Assembly (NCBI GenBank): GCA_964458485.1
Contig: CAYWJA010000001.1
Location: 1 to 64,000, forward strand
Source of the DNA: CAYWJA01 sp964458485
Lineage (GTDB): Bacteria; Patescibacteriota; Gracilibacteria; UM-FILTER-43-11
DNA length: 64,000 nucleotides
Direction: 5' to 3'
Both the position numbers and the translations under genes were made by a program. This document shows, one piece after another, positions 24,444 to 33,439 of this stretch. How positions within the stretch are numbered: position 1 is the first letter of the stretch; every line of letters begins with the position of its first letter. Under the pieces are notes generated by a model, which made no database searches, was not told the origin of the DNA, and saw only the letters and a program-made list of their open reading frames with translations.

Positions 24444-26207
24444 ATGTGTGGAATATTCGGATACATAGGTAAACGAGACAACGCCCTTGAGGTGGTTATA
24501 AAAGGTTTACAAAAACTGGAGTATCGAGGATATGACTCTTGGGGTGTAACAACAGATTTAAATGATGAATTATTTTGCAAAAAAAGTATTGGGAAAATAT
24601 CTGATGTAAGCTTGGATGATTTTAAGGATAAGAATGCCAATCTAGCCATAGGACATACACGTTGGGCAACGCATGGAGGAGTTACGGATGCAAATGCTCA
24701 CCCACATTTTGACAAAGAGAAAACAGTCGCCGTAGTACACAATGGCATTATTGAAAATTATCTTGAAATCAAAAAGGAACTTGGAGAAGAAAACTTTGTT
24801 TCTGATACAGATACTGAAGTTATTGCGCACCTAATTGCCAAATACCGTAAAGAGCTTTCTTTTAAAGATGCTGTTTTAAAGGCAGTAAATAGATTTAAAG
24901 GAAGATTTGCAATCGTTGTACTAAATGTAGGAGAAAACTACATAATAGCTGCACGAAGAGGCTCTCCACTAATTGTTGGAGTTGGGGAAAATGAATGCTT
25001 TTTGGCATCAGATATTCCTGCGTTTTTAGAATACACCCAAAATGTTAATTATCTGGATGATAATGAAATGGTTATTGTAAATAACGGTGTAGAATTCTTA
25101 AATATGGAGACAGGTGAACCTGTTAAAAAAAGATTGATTAATATCGACTGGCAGGCTGAATCTGCGGAAAAAGGAGAATATGACCATTATATGCTGAAAG
25201 AAATAATGGAGCAAAAAGATACTATCCTCCGTGCAATTAATCAGGATACTGATGAAATTATGCATATTGCTCATCAAATTAAGGATTCAAGAGGCTGTTT
25301 CCTTTCCGGATGTGGAACTGCAGGTAAGGTGTGTATGGCAGGTGAATACTTCTTTTCCATGATTGCAAATCATCATATTAATTTTGCACCTTCATCTGAA
25401 TTTCCCATTTATCACCACTTTCTTAAACCCGAAAGCCTGCTCGTTACAATATCTCAAAGTGGTGAAACAGCTGATGTATTAGAAGCAATGGAAGCTGCTA
25501 AAAAGAAAGATTCAAAAGTTCTCTCTCTGGTAAATGTAGAAGGGTCAACTATTGCCCGCCAATCAGATTTTTCACTTCTTATAAAAGCCGGACCGGAAAA
25601 AGCAGTAGCTTCTACTAAGGCTGCAACTTCCCAAATGGCTCTGCTTCTTCTAATAGCAACTGCTATGATAGGAGAATTACAAGAGGGAAGAAGGATATTG
25701 GCTGAAGTTGGTTCTAAAATTAATGATATGCTCAACCCAAGAGCACTAACTTATATTAAAAAGGTGGCTGAAAAAATAAAAAACGAGGAAAATGCTTATA
25801 TTATCGGGAAGGCAGAAAATTACCCTATGGCGCTTGAAGCAGCGATTAAAATTCAGGAAGTTTCTTATGTGCATGCGGAAGGATTTGCTGCAGGAGAATT
25901 AAAACATGGCCCTATTGCACTAATTGACAAAGGAACACCTTGCATTTCATTAGTTGCCAACGATGAAGTTAAAGAAGATGTATTATTAAATACGTCTGAG
26001 GTAAAAGCCAGAGGGGCTTATATTATTGGTATCAGCCCGGAAAATCACGATATTTTCGATGAATGGATTAAGGTTCCTGATGTTGGAGTTGCTTCACCGC
26101 TCGTAAATATCATACCTATACAGCTTCTTGCATATTATATAGCAGTACTTCGGGGGCTTGATCCGGATATGCCGAGAAATCTGGCGAAGAGTGTAACTGT
26201 TAAATAG
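24444..26207 (+). CDS. glmS: Glutamine-fructose-6-phosphate aminotransferase (isomerizing)
   Basis: GlmS makes glucosamine 6-phosphate, the entry to peptidoglycan and amino sugars. This 587-residue protein has the nucleophile Cys2 (MCGIFGYIG), GHTRWATHG and HNGIIENY in the glutaminase domain. The two SIS domains show SGCGTAGKV, ISQSGETADVLEA and GPEKAVASTKA, and the C-terminus is DPDMPRNLAKSVTVK. The length is slightly under the usual 600-610. No glmS ribozyme is visible upstream. Instead the leader is a repeat element ending in an AT hairpin next to the start codon. Confidence 0.97.
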   Translation: MCGIFGYIGKRDNALEVVIKGLQKLEYRGYDSWGVTTDLNDELFCKKSIGKISDVSLDDFKDKNANLAIGHTRWATHGGVTDANAHPHFDKEKTVAVVHNGIIENYLEIKKELGEENFVSDTDTEVIAHLIAKYRKELSFKDAVLKAVNRFKGRFAIVVLNVGENYIIAARRGSPLIVGVGENECFLASDIPAFLEYTQNVNYLDDNEMVIVNNGVEFLNMETGEPVKKRLINIDWQAESAEKGEYDHYMLKEIMEQKDTILRAINQDTDEIMHIAHQIKDSRGCFLSGCGTAGKVCMAGEYFFSMIANHHINFAPSSEFPIYHHFLKPESLLVTISQSGETADVLEAMEAAKKKDSKVLSLVNVEGSTIARQSDFSLLIKAGPEKAVASTKAATSQMALLLLIATAMIGELQEGRRILAEVGSKINDMLNPRALTYIKKVAEKIKNEENAYIIGKAENYPMALEAAIKIQEVSYVHAEGFAAGELKHGPIALIDKGTPCISLVANDEVKEDVLLNTSEVKARGAYIIGISPENHDIFDEWIKVPDVGVASPLVNIIPIQLLAYYIAVLRGLDPDMPRNLAKSVTVK

Positions 26208-26217
26208 TACCCACATT

Positions 26218-26318
26218 GTTACCTGGCCTTCGACTAACTACATTCGCTCAGGCCGTTTCCAAATAGTTGCCAAATGGTTAAACAATCTGGTAACAATCTG
26301 GTAACAATCTGGAAACAA
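26218..26318. repeat. REP-like palindrome plus tandem 'CAATCTGGTAA' 11-nt repeats
   Basis: CGGCCTTCGACTAAC...TCGCTCAGGCCG-type palindromic sequence (about 26226-26257) is followed by five copies of an 11-nt word of the form AAC-AATCTGGT. They end at the ATG of the 26320 gene. The word family matches 7124, 61958 and 62464. Confidence 0.75.
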
Positions 26319-26319
26319 T

Positions 26320-27816
26320 ATGAATAAAAAGGCAATAATCATAGGTGCAGGCCCTGCAGGCCTAACTGCAGCATACGAGCTTTTAAAAAATACTAATATT
26401 AAACCTATAATTTTTGAAGCATCTGAGGATATTGGAGGAATTTCAAAAACTATTAATTATAAGGGTAACCGTATTGATATCGGAGGCCATCGGTTTTTCT
26501 CAAAATCAGACACTATTATGAATTGGTGGGAAGAAATTCTACCACAAAGAACAAGAAGTCTAAAAAAAGCTGAAGAAAAAAAATTAGATTGTATGCTAAT
26601 CAGACATAGATCATCCAGAATTTTATATTCAGGAAAGTTTTTTGATTATCCGGTGTCTCTGAATAAACAAACGATACTCAATTTGGGCATATGGAATATG
26701 GTCAAAATCGGATTTAGCTTTATATGGTCAAAAATCTTCCCAAGAAAAGAAGTTACATTGGAAGATTTTTTAATTAATCGATTTGGAAAAGAGCTTTATA
26801 AAACTTTTTTTGAAAACTATACAGAAAAAGTATGGGGTGTCCCTTGTAAAAAAATTAATGCAGAATGGGGAGCACAAAGAATAAAGGGTCTCTCTATTAT
26901 CGGCGTTCTTAAAAATGCAATTAAAAGTATTTTTGCAAAAAATAAATCGTCTGATATTGCCCAAAAAGATGTTGAAACAAGTTTAATAACCCAATTTTTA
27001 TATCCGCCACATGGCCCTGGTCAATTATGGGAAAAGGTAGCTAAGCTGATAAAAGAAAAGGGTGGAGAAATACATTTCAATAAAAAAATAACTGGTATTT
27101 ATTCAGATGGTGATCAAATTAAAAAGGTTCAAATTAATAACAAAAATGAATATATAGAAGGTGATTATTTCATTTCAACAATGCCCATTAAAGATTTGAT
27201 CGCATCTTGGAATGATAATATACCCAATAATGTCAAAGAAGTTGCTAGCGGCCTTGAATATAGAGATTTTATTACAGTAGGGCTTTTAATGAAAAAACTA
27301 GATATACAGGCTGCCAAAGGTAGAAGAGTAAAAGATAATTGGATATATATACAGGAACCTCATGTAAAAATAGGCAGACTCCAAATTTTCAATAATTGGA
27401 GTCCTTTTTTGGTTAAAAATGAAGATAACACCTGGATAGGACTCGAATATTTTTGCTATGAAAACGATGAGCTCTGGAATAAAGATAAAAATAATATGAT
27501 AAAACTTGCAATAAATGAATTGGAGGAAATAAATATAATAAACAAAAAAGATGTACTAGATAACATTGTTATAAAAGTCAAAAAAACATACCCTGCATAT
27601 TTCGGAACCTATGACAGAATGATTGAAATAAGAAAATTTGTAGATAATTTTAGTAATTTATTTCTAATAGGAAGAAATGGTATGCATAGATATAACAATA
27701 TGGATCACTCTATGCTAACAGCAATGGAGTCTGTTAAAAACATTGCCAATTCAGTTAAAATCAAAGATAATATCTGGGAAGTTAACGCGGACAAGGAATA
27801 TCATGAATCGAAATAA
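26320..27816 (+). CDS. FAD-dependent oxidoreductase (amine oxidase / UDP-galactopyranose mutase-like)
   Basis: This 498-residue protein begins with an FAD-binding Rossmann loop, IIGAGPAGLTAAYELL (7-22), then EASEDIGGISKT and DIGGHRFFSKSD, where the family's GG doublet lies. It has YTEKVWGVPC, PPHGPGQLWEK, a second FAD contact, and a C-terminal GRNGMHRYNNMDHSMLTAM, which is a typical FAD-pyrophosphate motif in this group. Such proteins next to GtrA and GT-C enzymes are common in polysaccharide clusters. A sugar-mutase or lipid-linked-sugar oxidation role is plausible but unproven. Its 3' end overlaps the GtrA-like gene by 14 bases, so the two are translated as a pair. Confidence 0.85.
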   Translation: MNKKAIIIGAGPAGLTAAYELLKNTNIKPIIFEASEDIGGISKTINYKGNRIDIGGHRFFSKSDTIMNWWEEILPQRTRSLKKAEEKKLDCMLIRHRSSRILYSGKFFDYPVSLNKQTILNLGIWNMVKIGFSFIWSKIFPRKEVTLEDFLINRFGKELYKTFFENYTEKVWGVPCKKINAEWGAQRIKGLSIIGVLKNAIKSIFAKNKSSDIAQKDVETSLITQFLYPPHGPGQLWEKVAKLIKEKGGEIHFNKKITGIYSDGDQIKKVQINNKNEYIEGDYFISTMPIKDLIASWNDNIPNNVKEVASGLEYRDFITVGLLMKKLDIQAAKGRRVKDNWIYIQEPHVKIGRLQIFNNWSPFLVKNEDNTWIGLEYFCYENDELWNKDKNNMIKLAINELEEINIINKKDVLDNIVIKVKKTYPAYFGTYDRMIEIRKFVDNFSNLFLIGRNGMHRYNNMDHSMLTAMESVKNIANSVKIKDNIWEVNADKEYHESK

Positions 27817-28300
27817 TAATCTCAAAGATTTAGCCAGGATTATCTTACAAGGTAAAAATAATAACTCCTACATTCAGTTTTTTAGATATTTTTTTGTTGG
27901 CGGTGCTGCTTTTTTGGTAGATACAAGTATAGTGGTTTATCTGACTGATTATTTAAAAGCCCACTACGTTGTATCTGTTGTAGCAGGGTTTATTATAGGG
28001 ATACTGATCAATTATATACTAAGTTCGATATGGGTTTTTCATAGAAATTCAAAAAATATATCTAAATCACAGCATTTAATGGACATAGCGATATTTGCTA
28101 TTATTGGGGTAACGGGGCTACTGCTAACCATTGCTATTGTATGGCTATTATTTGATATACTTGCTTTTTCAATCTTATTTTCTAAAATCGTGGCTAGTGC
28201 AATAGTGCTTTTTTGGAACTTTATAGGAAGAAAATATTTAGTATTTCATAGGAGGGAAATTATTAAAAGTCTCAAGTCTCATGTCTCATGTCTCAAGTGA
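27803..28300 (+). CDS. GtrA-family membrane protein
   Basis: This 165-residue protein has four predicted membrane helices in the GtrA pattern (FFRYFFVGGAAFLVDTSIVVYL; FIIGILINYILSSIWVF; a third and a fourth helix ending in FWNFIGRKYLVFHR). GtrA-like proteins are thought to flip or hand over undecaprenyl-phosphate-linked sugars. The start is the ATG at 27803, inside the end of the oxidoreductase gene. A start at 27743 would add 20 residues from the wrong context. The last about 10 residues (SLKSHVSCLK) are coded by the GTCTCAAG repeat, so the native C-terminus has been replaced or extended by a repeat. Confidence 0.88.
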   Translation: MNRNNNLKDLARIILQGKNNNSYIQFFRYFFVGGAAFLVDTSIVVYLTDYLKAHYVVSVVAGFIIGILINYILSSIWVFHRNSKNISKSQHLMDIAIFAIIGVTGLLLTIAIVWLLFDILAFSILFSKIVASAIVLFWNFIGRKYLVFHRREIIKSLKSHVSCLK

Positions 28301-28344
28301 TATATTTATTATTCTTGTGACTTGAGACTTACACTTGAGACTAA
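28264..28344. repeat. Foldback array of 'AGTCTCAAGTCTCATG' words
   Basis: The left arm repeats GTCTCA(A/T)G. The right arm has CTTGTGACTTGAGACTTACACTTGAGAC around a TATATTTATTATT loop. It starts inside the 3' end of the GtrA-like gene and ends 6 bases before the next ATG. Related words occur at 39265-39300. Confidence 0.85.
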
Positions 28345-28349
28345 AATAT

Positions 28350-29837
28350 ATGAATTCATTGCTTAAGAAAAATACAAAATTGTTACTTCTCCTTATATTA
28401 GTTTTTATAGTAATTCTGTTTACTAAAAAAATATTTTTCCCGATAGGCTCAATAAATTACGATGAGCCTGTTTATATTTATCAAGCGCAAACTTTTGCAG
28501 AAGGGAGGATTTATAATGAAATACCTCAGCCACAAGAAAATTTCAGGCAATGGTTTATCGTAGACCATGACGGAAAGAGGTTTGCAAAATATCCTTTCGG
28601 ATCAGGCTTGATTTATAGTGTGGGGATTATTTTGTTTAACAATATTGATATTATGCTGCCCATATTGGCTGTGCTTAATATTTTATTAATATTTTTAATA
28701 GCAAGACATTTTCTAACTGAAAAAAATTCTCTAATTATTGCTCTAATTAGCTTCTTTAATCCTTTTTTCATCATAAACTCCAGCCTTTTCCTTTCTCATG
28801 GGCCATGTCTTCTGTTCAGCTTATTGGCATTATTATTTTTTATAAAAACAATTAAATCGAATAGTACATTATTTGCAATGCTTACTGGGCTATCTTTAGG
28901 TATGACATTTAACACCCGACCTCTTACAGCCGTTGCCTTTTCAGTTCCACTTATTGTTATTGGAACTTATTTTATTATTAAAAATAATAAAAAATATTTT
29001 ACCTCATTACTATATGTAATACTTGGATTTACACCACTTTTTATAGCATATTTTTTATATAACAAAATATTAACTGGCGATTATTCCAATATTCCTTTTT
29101 TACTGTGGTCGGAATTTGATAGCTATGGCTTCGGTACAAAAAGAATGTATCCGGAGGCAACTTTAAAAAACTTTTATTTTTTTGATGCCTTAAACAACCT
29201 ATATAAAAATATACTCTTTACTATTAAAAAATATCCATTGCTACTTTTGTATGTCATTTTTCCTATTTTACTTAAAAAATTAAAAAATAAAAATATCGAT
29301 AAAGTACTACTTGTATCATTTTTATTTATAGCCATTCATTTAATCCTTTATTTCTTCCATTGGGGTTATGTATATCCCCTTTTTGTTATACAGGGGAATT
29401 TCTATTATTTTAACTTAATACCGTTTTTTAGCTTATTTGCCTTTATAGCAATGCGGCTAATTTATAAAAATTGGATTAAGCCTAACTCAAAAAATATTTT
29501 TATAGTCCTGATAGCTTTTGTTCTGACATTGAATATTATATTCGATCTTTTTCTAAATAATATTGTCAATAAGCATGTTCAGGGATATATGCAAAGTGCT
29601 GTACAAAAAGTAAAAAATAGGGGTGAAAAAACCCTTCTATTTATACCTACGAGTATTTTCTCAGGGGCAGATAAATTATATTTACAAATGCCTTCTATTG
29701 TAAATTCACCGAATATTGAGGATCAAAAAATAATATTTATTAGAGACACTGATAAATCAAATAAAGAAAAAATAATCAAAACATATGGTAAAAACAGGTC
29801 AGTTTTAAATATTAAATCTTTTATTGCTAATAAGTAA
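28350..29837 (+). CDS. GT-C-like integral membrane glycosyltransferase
   Basis: The 495-residue protein has about ten hydrophobic helices. An acidic motif, SINYDEPVYIYQAQ, follows the first helix, as in the PMT/ArnT-like GT-C superfamily, where the Asp in the first outer loop is catalytic. HGPCLLFSLLALLFF and FNTRPLTAVAFSVP resemble the membrane-embedded core. A lipid-phosphate-linked sugar donor and an envelope acceptor are inferred. The ATG at 28350 is preferred over a TTG at 28335. It is followed 2 bases later by another membrane protein of similar kind, so the two are probably co-translated. Confidence 0.75.
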   Translation: MNSLLKKNTKLLLLLILVFIVILFTKKIFFPIGSINYDEPVYIYQAQTFAEGRIYNEIPQPQENFRQWFIVDHDGKRFAKYPFGSGLIYSVGIILFNNIDIMLPILAVLNILLIFLIARHFLTEKNSLIIALISFFNPFFIINSSLFLSHGPCLLFSLLALLFFIKTIKSNSTLFAMLTGLSLGMTFNTRPLTAVAFSVPLIVIGTYFIIKNNKKYFTSLLYVILGFTPLFIAYFLYNKILTGDYSNIPFLLWSEFDSYGFGTKRMYPEATLKNFYFFDALNNLYKNILFTIKKYPLLLLYVIFPILLKKLKNKNIDKVLLVSFLFIAIHLILYFFHWGYVYPLFVIQGNFYYFNLIPFFSLFAFIAMRLIYKNWIKPNSKNIFIVLIAFVLTLNIIFDLFLNNIVNKHVQGYMQSAVQKVKNRGEKTLLFIPTSIFSGADKLYLQMPSIVNSPNIEDQKIIFIRDTDKSNKEKIIKTYGKNRSVLNIKSFIANK

Positions 29838-29839
29838 AA

Positions 29840-31462
29840 ATGTTAAATATTGTTAAAAAGCATTGGTTAAAATTCACATCAGTCGGATTAGGAATGATAT
29901 TAATCTTAATATTAAATAAAATTATTCCTTATAATTTAGATGAATTTTTGCATTATCATACAATTTTTTGCAATGAACATTTATTTCCAAATAACCACTT
30001 AAATACTTTCAAAATGGGGTGTAAGAACTTCAATTTAAAACTATGGGGGATATTTGATTTGCCATTACGAAGTTATTATTATACAGGTAATTTGCACAGC
30101 TTATTTTATTGGCCATTTTATTTAATATATAAAAATCCATTATCAGCAAGGCTGCTTGGATTTATATTTATAATAATACAATCGTTTTTTCTTTATAAAA
30201 TTACAAAAATAAAATTTGAATATATACTTTTATTCCTCATTGCATTTTTTCCATATTTTTATCCGCACATAATAGATACAGGACCTATAAGTTTTGCAAT
30301 TACAAGCATTTTTATAATCATATATTTATTTAAAGAATATGCAAAAAAGCCAAACTTTTGGTATTTATTTGGAATTACAATATTACTCTTTTTAGGTATA
30401 TGGAATAAATTAAATCATATTTGGTATTTCCCATTTTTATTTATAATTTTTATATATATAGGATTAAACAATCTAAAAACAATTAAAAAAAATATCAAAT
30501 CTGTATGGAAACATTGCTTAATAAATACAATTGTTCTAACAGGGCTCATATCATCTTTATTACTTGCAAAAGATTCAATGGGTAATTACCCATATTATAA
30601 ATTAAGCAGAATTATAGAAAATAAAAGTATTTATGAGACTATAACGGAATTTTTAATACCTCAGCCGGGCGTGCTGAGTACGCTATTTAATCCATTTAGC
30701 GCAGCAGCCAGGGCTTATAATGTTGCATTTGATCATACTTTCTTCGCACTTTTTTACAATTTAATAATTTTTGGGGGTGTCTTTATTTTAATGTTTATTC
30801 TTTATAAATTTTCAAAAAAGCAAATTAAAATGACGGAAAGTTTTTTGTTGTACGCATTGTTCTGCTTGATGCTTTTGATGATATCGCGGACGTATTTTAT
30901 TTTTCCATGGCTTATGCATCAGGTAGTTCTGACATTTCCATTTTTAATTTTAAGTATTTTATTAATAATCAAACAGTTTAAAGTAAAATGGCAATGGGTA
31001 ATTCTTATAATATTTATATTTTTTAATTTGTATCCATATATCAATTTTACAAATTTTCCGGTTAAAGCCCATGAAGATTCATCTAAAGTGCAGGCTCATA
31101 AAATACTGTCTGATGAATATTTGGCAAAAAATTATATTTATATTGTTTTAGACTGGGGAGTGTATACGCAGCAAGCTCTTTATGGCAATAAAAACCAAAC
31201 CGTATTGCATTTTCCTGGTTTAAATTCAATGGGTGATGAATATTTTTTAACTGATGAATACATTGGAAATATTAAAAAAATTCTAAAAAAGGAAAATAAA
31301 TTACCAATTTTCATCCATCGTAAAACTAATACAGACGATAAGACCTTAAAGTTACTCAGTCAAAACTTCAAGCTACAAAATTGCACTGCATTAAAAAAGG
31401 GTACTGTTTGGAAAATGTTGATACAAAATGATGGTAGCAAGGGGAATATTTGCTTAAAATAA
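29840..31462 (+). CDS. Polytopic membrane protein, GT-C-like
   Basis: This 540-residue protein has about ten membrane helices. A first-loop acidic motif, YNLDEFLHYHTIF, is reminiscent of the GT-C catalytic Asp/Glu, but overall similarity to known glycosyltransferases is weak. The C-terminal about 120 residues are soluble. Very low GC and strong Ile/Phe/Lys codon bias are shared with the preceding gene. It starts 2 bases after that gene's stop. A glycosyltransferase or polymerase role is suggested by context only. Confidence 0.65.
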   Translation: MLNIVKKHWLKFTSVGLGMILILILNKIIPYNLDEFLHYHTIFCNEHLFPNNHLNTFKMGCKNFNLKLWGIFDLPLRSYYYTGNLHSLFYWPFYLIYKNPLSARLLGFIFIIIQSFFLYKITKIKFEYILLFLIAFFPYFYPHIIDTGPISFAITSIFIIIYLFKEYAKKPNFWYLFGITILLFLGIWNKLNHIWYFPFLFIIFIYIGLNNLKTIKKNIKSVWKHCLINTIVLTGLISSLLLAKDSMGNYPYYKLSRIIENKSIYETITEFLIPQPGVLSTLFNPFSAAARAYNVAFDHTFFALFYNLIIFGGVFILMFILYKFSKKQIKMTESFLLYALFCLMLLMISRTYFIFPWLMHQVVLTFPFLILSILLIIKQFKVKWQWVILIIFIFFNLYPYINFTNFPVKAHEDSSKVQAHKILSDEYLAKNYIYIVLDWGVYTQQALYGNKNQTVLHFPGLNSMGDEYFLTDEYIGNIKKILKKENKLPIFIHRKTNTDDKTLKLLSQNFKLQNCTALKKGTVWKMLIQNDGSKGNICLK

Positions 31463-31770
31463 AATTACGTACAATATACATTGTACGAGATTCCGCACAT
31501 GACTCTCTTTCCCTATTGTCATTCAGTTGTATCGGTTTAACCTCTCTTTTTTCCGTTAATAATCTCAGTCCGGTGTATTTTTTTCGCCTACCATGAACCG
31601 CTACTGGTACATGGTGGGCTACCAAAACTTACTGAGATATACCTGAAAGTAGCAATACAGCAAAGACAACCATATACTAGCATATGAGCATAAGGAAGGG
31701 ATTTCTCTCCCGACTCTGTCGGGCTCGAAATGACAAAGGGTGATACCGTACAATTATTATTGTAAGGGAA
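31463..31770. other. Convergent intergenic region with strong secondary structure
   Basis: No credible gene is present. GTACAAT (31469-31475) and ATTGTAC form a hairpin just after the upstream stop. ATCTCAGT (31562-31569) can pair with ACTGAGAT (31631-31638). GGTGTAT (31572-31578) can pair with ATATACC just after that, giving a possible pseudoknot. CCTACCATG...CATGGTGGG forms an inner hairpin. A half copy of the AGGGATT-type repeat with CCCGACTCTGTCGGG lies at about 31696-31737. This may be a terminator pair or a small RNA. Confidence 0.4.
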
Positions 31771-32703
31771 TTAAAATAAACTCGACCTCACCATATCCTC
31801 CAAACTTTTTTCAGCCTTCCATTTAAGTTGTTTATTAGTTTTTTTAGCATCTGCTATTAAATCTGCTGGATCCCCTTCTCTTCTTTTTGTAATTTCTTTA
31901 GGAATTTCTTTATTAAGAGCTTTCTCAAACTCATTAATAATATCTAAAACTGAATTACCTTTATTGGTACCTAAATTAAATATATCTGACCCCTTATTAT
32001 CTAATGCCAAAACATGTGCACGAGCAATATCTTCTACATGAATGTAGTCGCGAATACATGTACCGTCTTTTGTATCATAATCATCTCCATATATTTCCAG
32101 ATATTCTACCTTACCAGATAAAACTTCCTGAATTGCCGGAAATAAATTATGTGCGTTTTTTTCTTTAAATTTTAATCCTGCATCCCCTGCTACATTAAAA
32201 TACCTAAAAATAGAATAAGAAATTTTATGATCTTTAGAATATTTCTGAATCATTTTTTCACAGATTAACTTTGTTTCTCCATAATAATTAATCGGATTGG
32301 TTGAATGCTTCTCATTCATTGGTAAATACTCCGGAGCCCCATAAACCGCTGCGGTTGATGAAAAAATGATTTTAGGAATATTAAATTCCACCATTGCCGA
32401 AAGAACATTTGCCATACCATCAATATTTTCATTGTATTTTTCTGGCTTTTTCATCGACTCACTTGCATTTTTATGTGCCGCAAGGTGAATAAGTGCATCA
32501 AATTTCTTATCAGACAAAAATTCAGACAGCTTCTCATAATCTAAAATATCCAATTTCTCAAAATCAGCCTGCCCATCAACTTTATTGCGATAGCCGGTGG
32601 ATAGGTTGTCGATTACAGTAACTATATAGCCTGCATCACAACACAGTTTTGTACAAACTGAGCCAATATAACCCGCACCTCCGATTATTAGAATGTTTTT
32701 CAT
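31771..32703 (-). CDS. galE: UDP-glucose 4-epimerase
   Basis: This 310-residue extended SDR enzyme interconverts UDP-glucose and UDP-galactose (possibly also the N-acetyl forms). It has the NAD loop IIGGAGYIGS, HLAAHKNASES, FSSTAAVYG, NYYGETKLICE (YxxxK), RYFNVAGD and IRDYIHVEDIARAH. RYFNVAGD distinguishes GalE from RmlB. It supplies galactose donors for the glycosyltransferases encoded around it. The leader is the same structured element as that of rpmE, ending at the ATG at 32703. Confidence 0.93.
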   Translation of the reverse strand: MKNILIIGGAGYIGSVCTKLCCDAGYIVTVIDNLSTGYRNKVDGQADFEKLDILDYEKLSEFLSDKKFDALIHLAAHKNASESMKKPEKYNENIDGMANVLSAMVEFNIPKIIFSSTAAVYGAPEYLPMNEKHSTNPINYYGETKLICEKMIQKYSKDHKISYSIFRYFNVAGDAGLKFKEKNAHNLFPAIQEVLSGKVEYLEIYGDDYDTKDGTCIRDYIHVEDIARAHVLALDNKGSDIFNLGTNKGNSVLDIINEFEKALNKEIPKEITKRREGDPADLIADAKKTNKQLKWKAEKSLEDMVRSSLF

Positions 32704-32855
32704 ATTAAGTAGCGAGAAACGCGTTCCGTAGCGGAGTCACCGCAGGTGTGCAGCGAAGGAGGAAAATGTGAAAATCTGCGCAGTTTTTTTTATTAATTAA
32801 TATAATTTTGTAAATGTATTAAGCAGATTTTTGCATTTTTAAGCGTTTCCCTATT
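32704..32855 (-). promoter_or_regulatory. Structured 5' leader of galE, shared with rpmE
   Basis: On the minus strand AATAGG-GAAACGC (complement of 32843-32849) pairs with GCGTTTC (complement of 32716-32722), followed by TCGCTACTTAA and ATG. Inside, AAAATCTGC/GCAGATTTT (32771-32779 with 32823-32831) and AAAATG/CATTTT (32763-32768 with 32834-32839) form a long hairpin. CACC-TGC-GGTG and TCCG-CTA-CGGA hairpins follow. The architecture matches 14069-14219, although most stem sequences differ. Confidence 0.6.
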
Positions 32856-32867
32856 AGTCGCGAGGAT

Positions 32868-32912
32868 TATAAATGATAAATGTTAAATGATAAATGATAA
32901 ATTTGAGCTTAT
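32868..32912. repeat. Tandem 'AAATGATAAATGTT' words
   Basis: Four imperfect copies of AAATG(A/T)TAA sit upstream of the galE leader. They match the words after gyrA (12714-12790). Confidence 0.6.
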
Positions 32913-32934
32913 GAGATAAATACGTAATTAATAT

Positions 32935-32963
32935 TTGTATTTATGCTAAATTTATGTTAAGAT
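32935..32963 (+). promoter_or_regulatory. Promoter upstream of the 33042 gene
   Basis: TTGTAT (32935-32940), a 17-base spacer, and TAAGAT (32958-32963). The first ATG after it is at 33002. Confidence 0.5.
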
Positions 32964-33041
32964 AATATCTTTTATTTAATAATTTAAATAAAAACATTAA
33001 CATGAGGATCTATACTAGATTGCCTGGAACTGAATTTAAGA

Positions 33042-33368
33042 TTGTTACATCAGTTAATAGAAAAACTGTGTGTTTTGCATAGTATTTTTGGCGGACGCAT
33101 TAGGTATAACTGTAAAAATATAGGTGATAATGATCCATGCAAGGTTAGTAGTGCTATAAGTGAGCTAACAGCAAATCCTGTAGATGTAGATGAAAATCGT
33201 AAATTATTAGCACAAATATTAGAAATGGTAGCTGAAATACTAGATCTAGCAAGTGGAAAGTATCAAAGCAATGAACGTTGTGATATGCCAGAAATGGTGA
33301 CAATGATTCAAGAAAGATGGCCTGAGCTGTTTGAAGGGATTGAGGAAGGCAAGGATAAGCAAGATTAA
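33042..33368 (+). CDS. Hypothetical protein, about 108 aa, start uncertain
   Basis: Not recognised. It is a soluble helical protein with a central part (SAISELTANPVDVDENRKLLAQILEM) and an acidic, Lys-rich C-terminus. The frame is open from 33006, but its only usual start is a TTG at 33042. The well-placed ATG at 33002, after a promoter, is in a different frame and stops after 26 codons. A frameshift near 33042 would join the two, so the gene may be frameshifted or really start at TTG. Confidence 0.45.
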   Translation: MLHQLIEKLCVLHSIFGGRIRYNCKNIGDNDPCKVSSAISELTANPVDVDENRKLLAQILEMVAEILDLASGKYQSNERCDMPEMVTMIQERWPELFEGIEEGKDKQD

Positions 33369-33439
33369 AACTGGAAGATGTACAACTAACGAAAATTTAG
33401 ATAAAATATATTCACCATTTGATATCTAAATTTTTAATT

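Noticed and set aside
31368..31625. 85-aa ORF on the minus strand
   Set aside because: It overlaps the end of a membrane protein gene and the structured intergenic region. Its composition is not protein-like.
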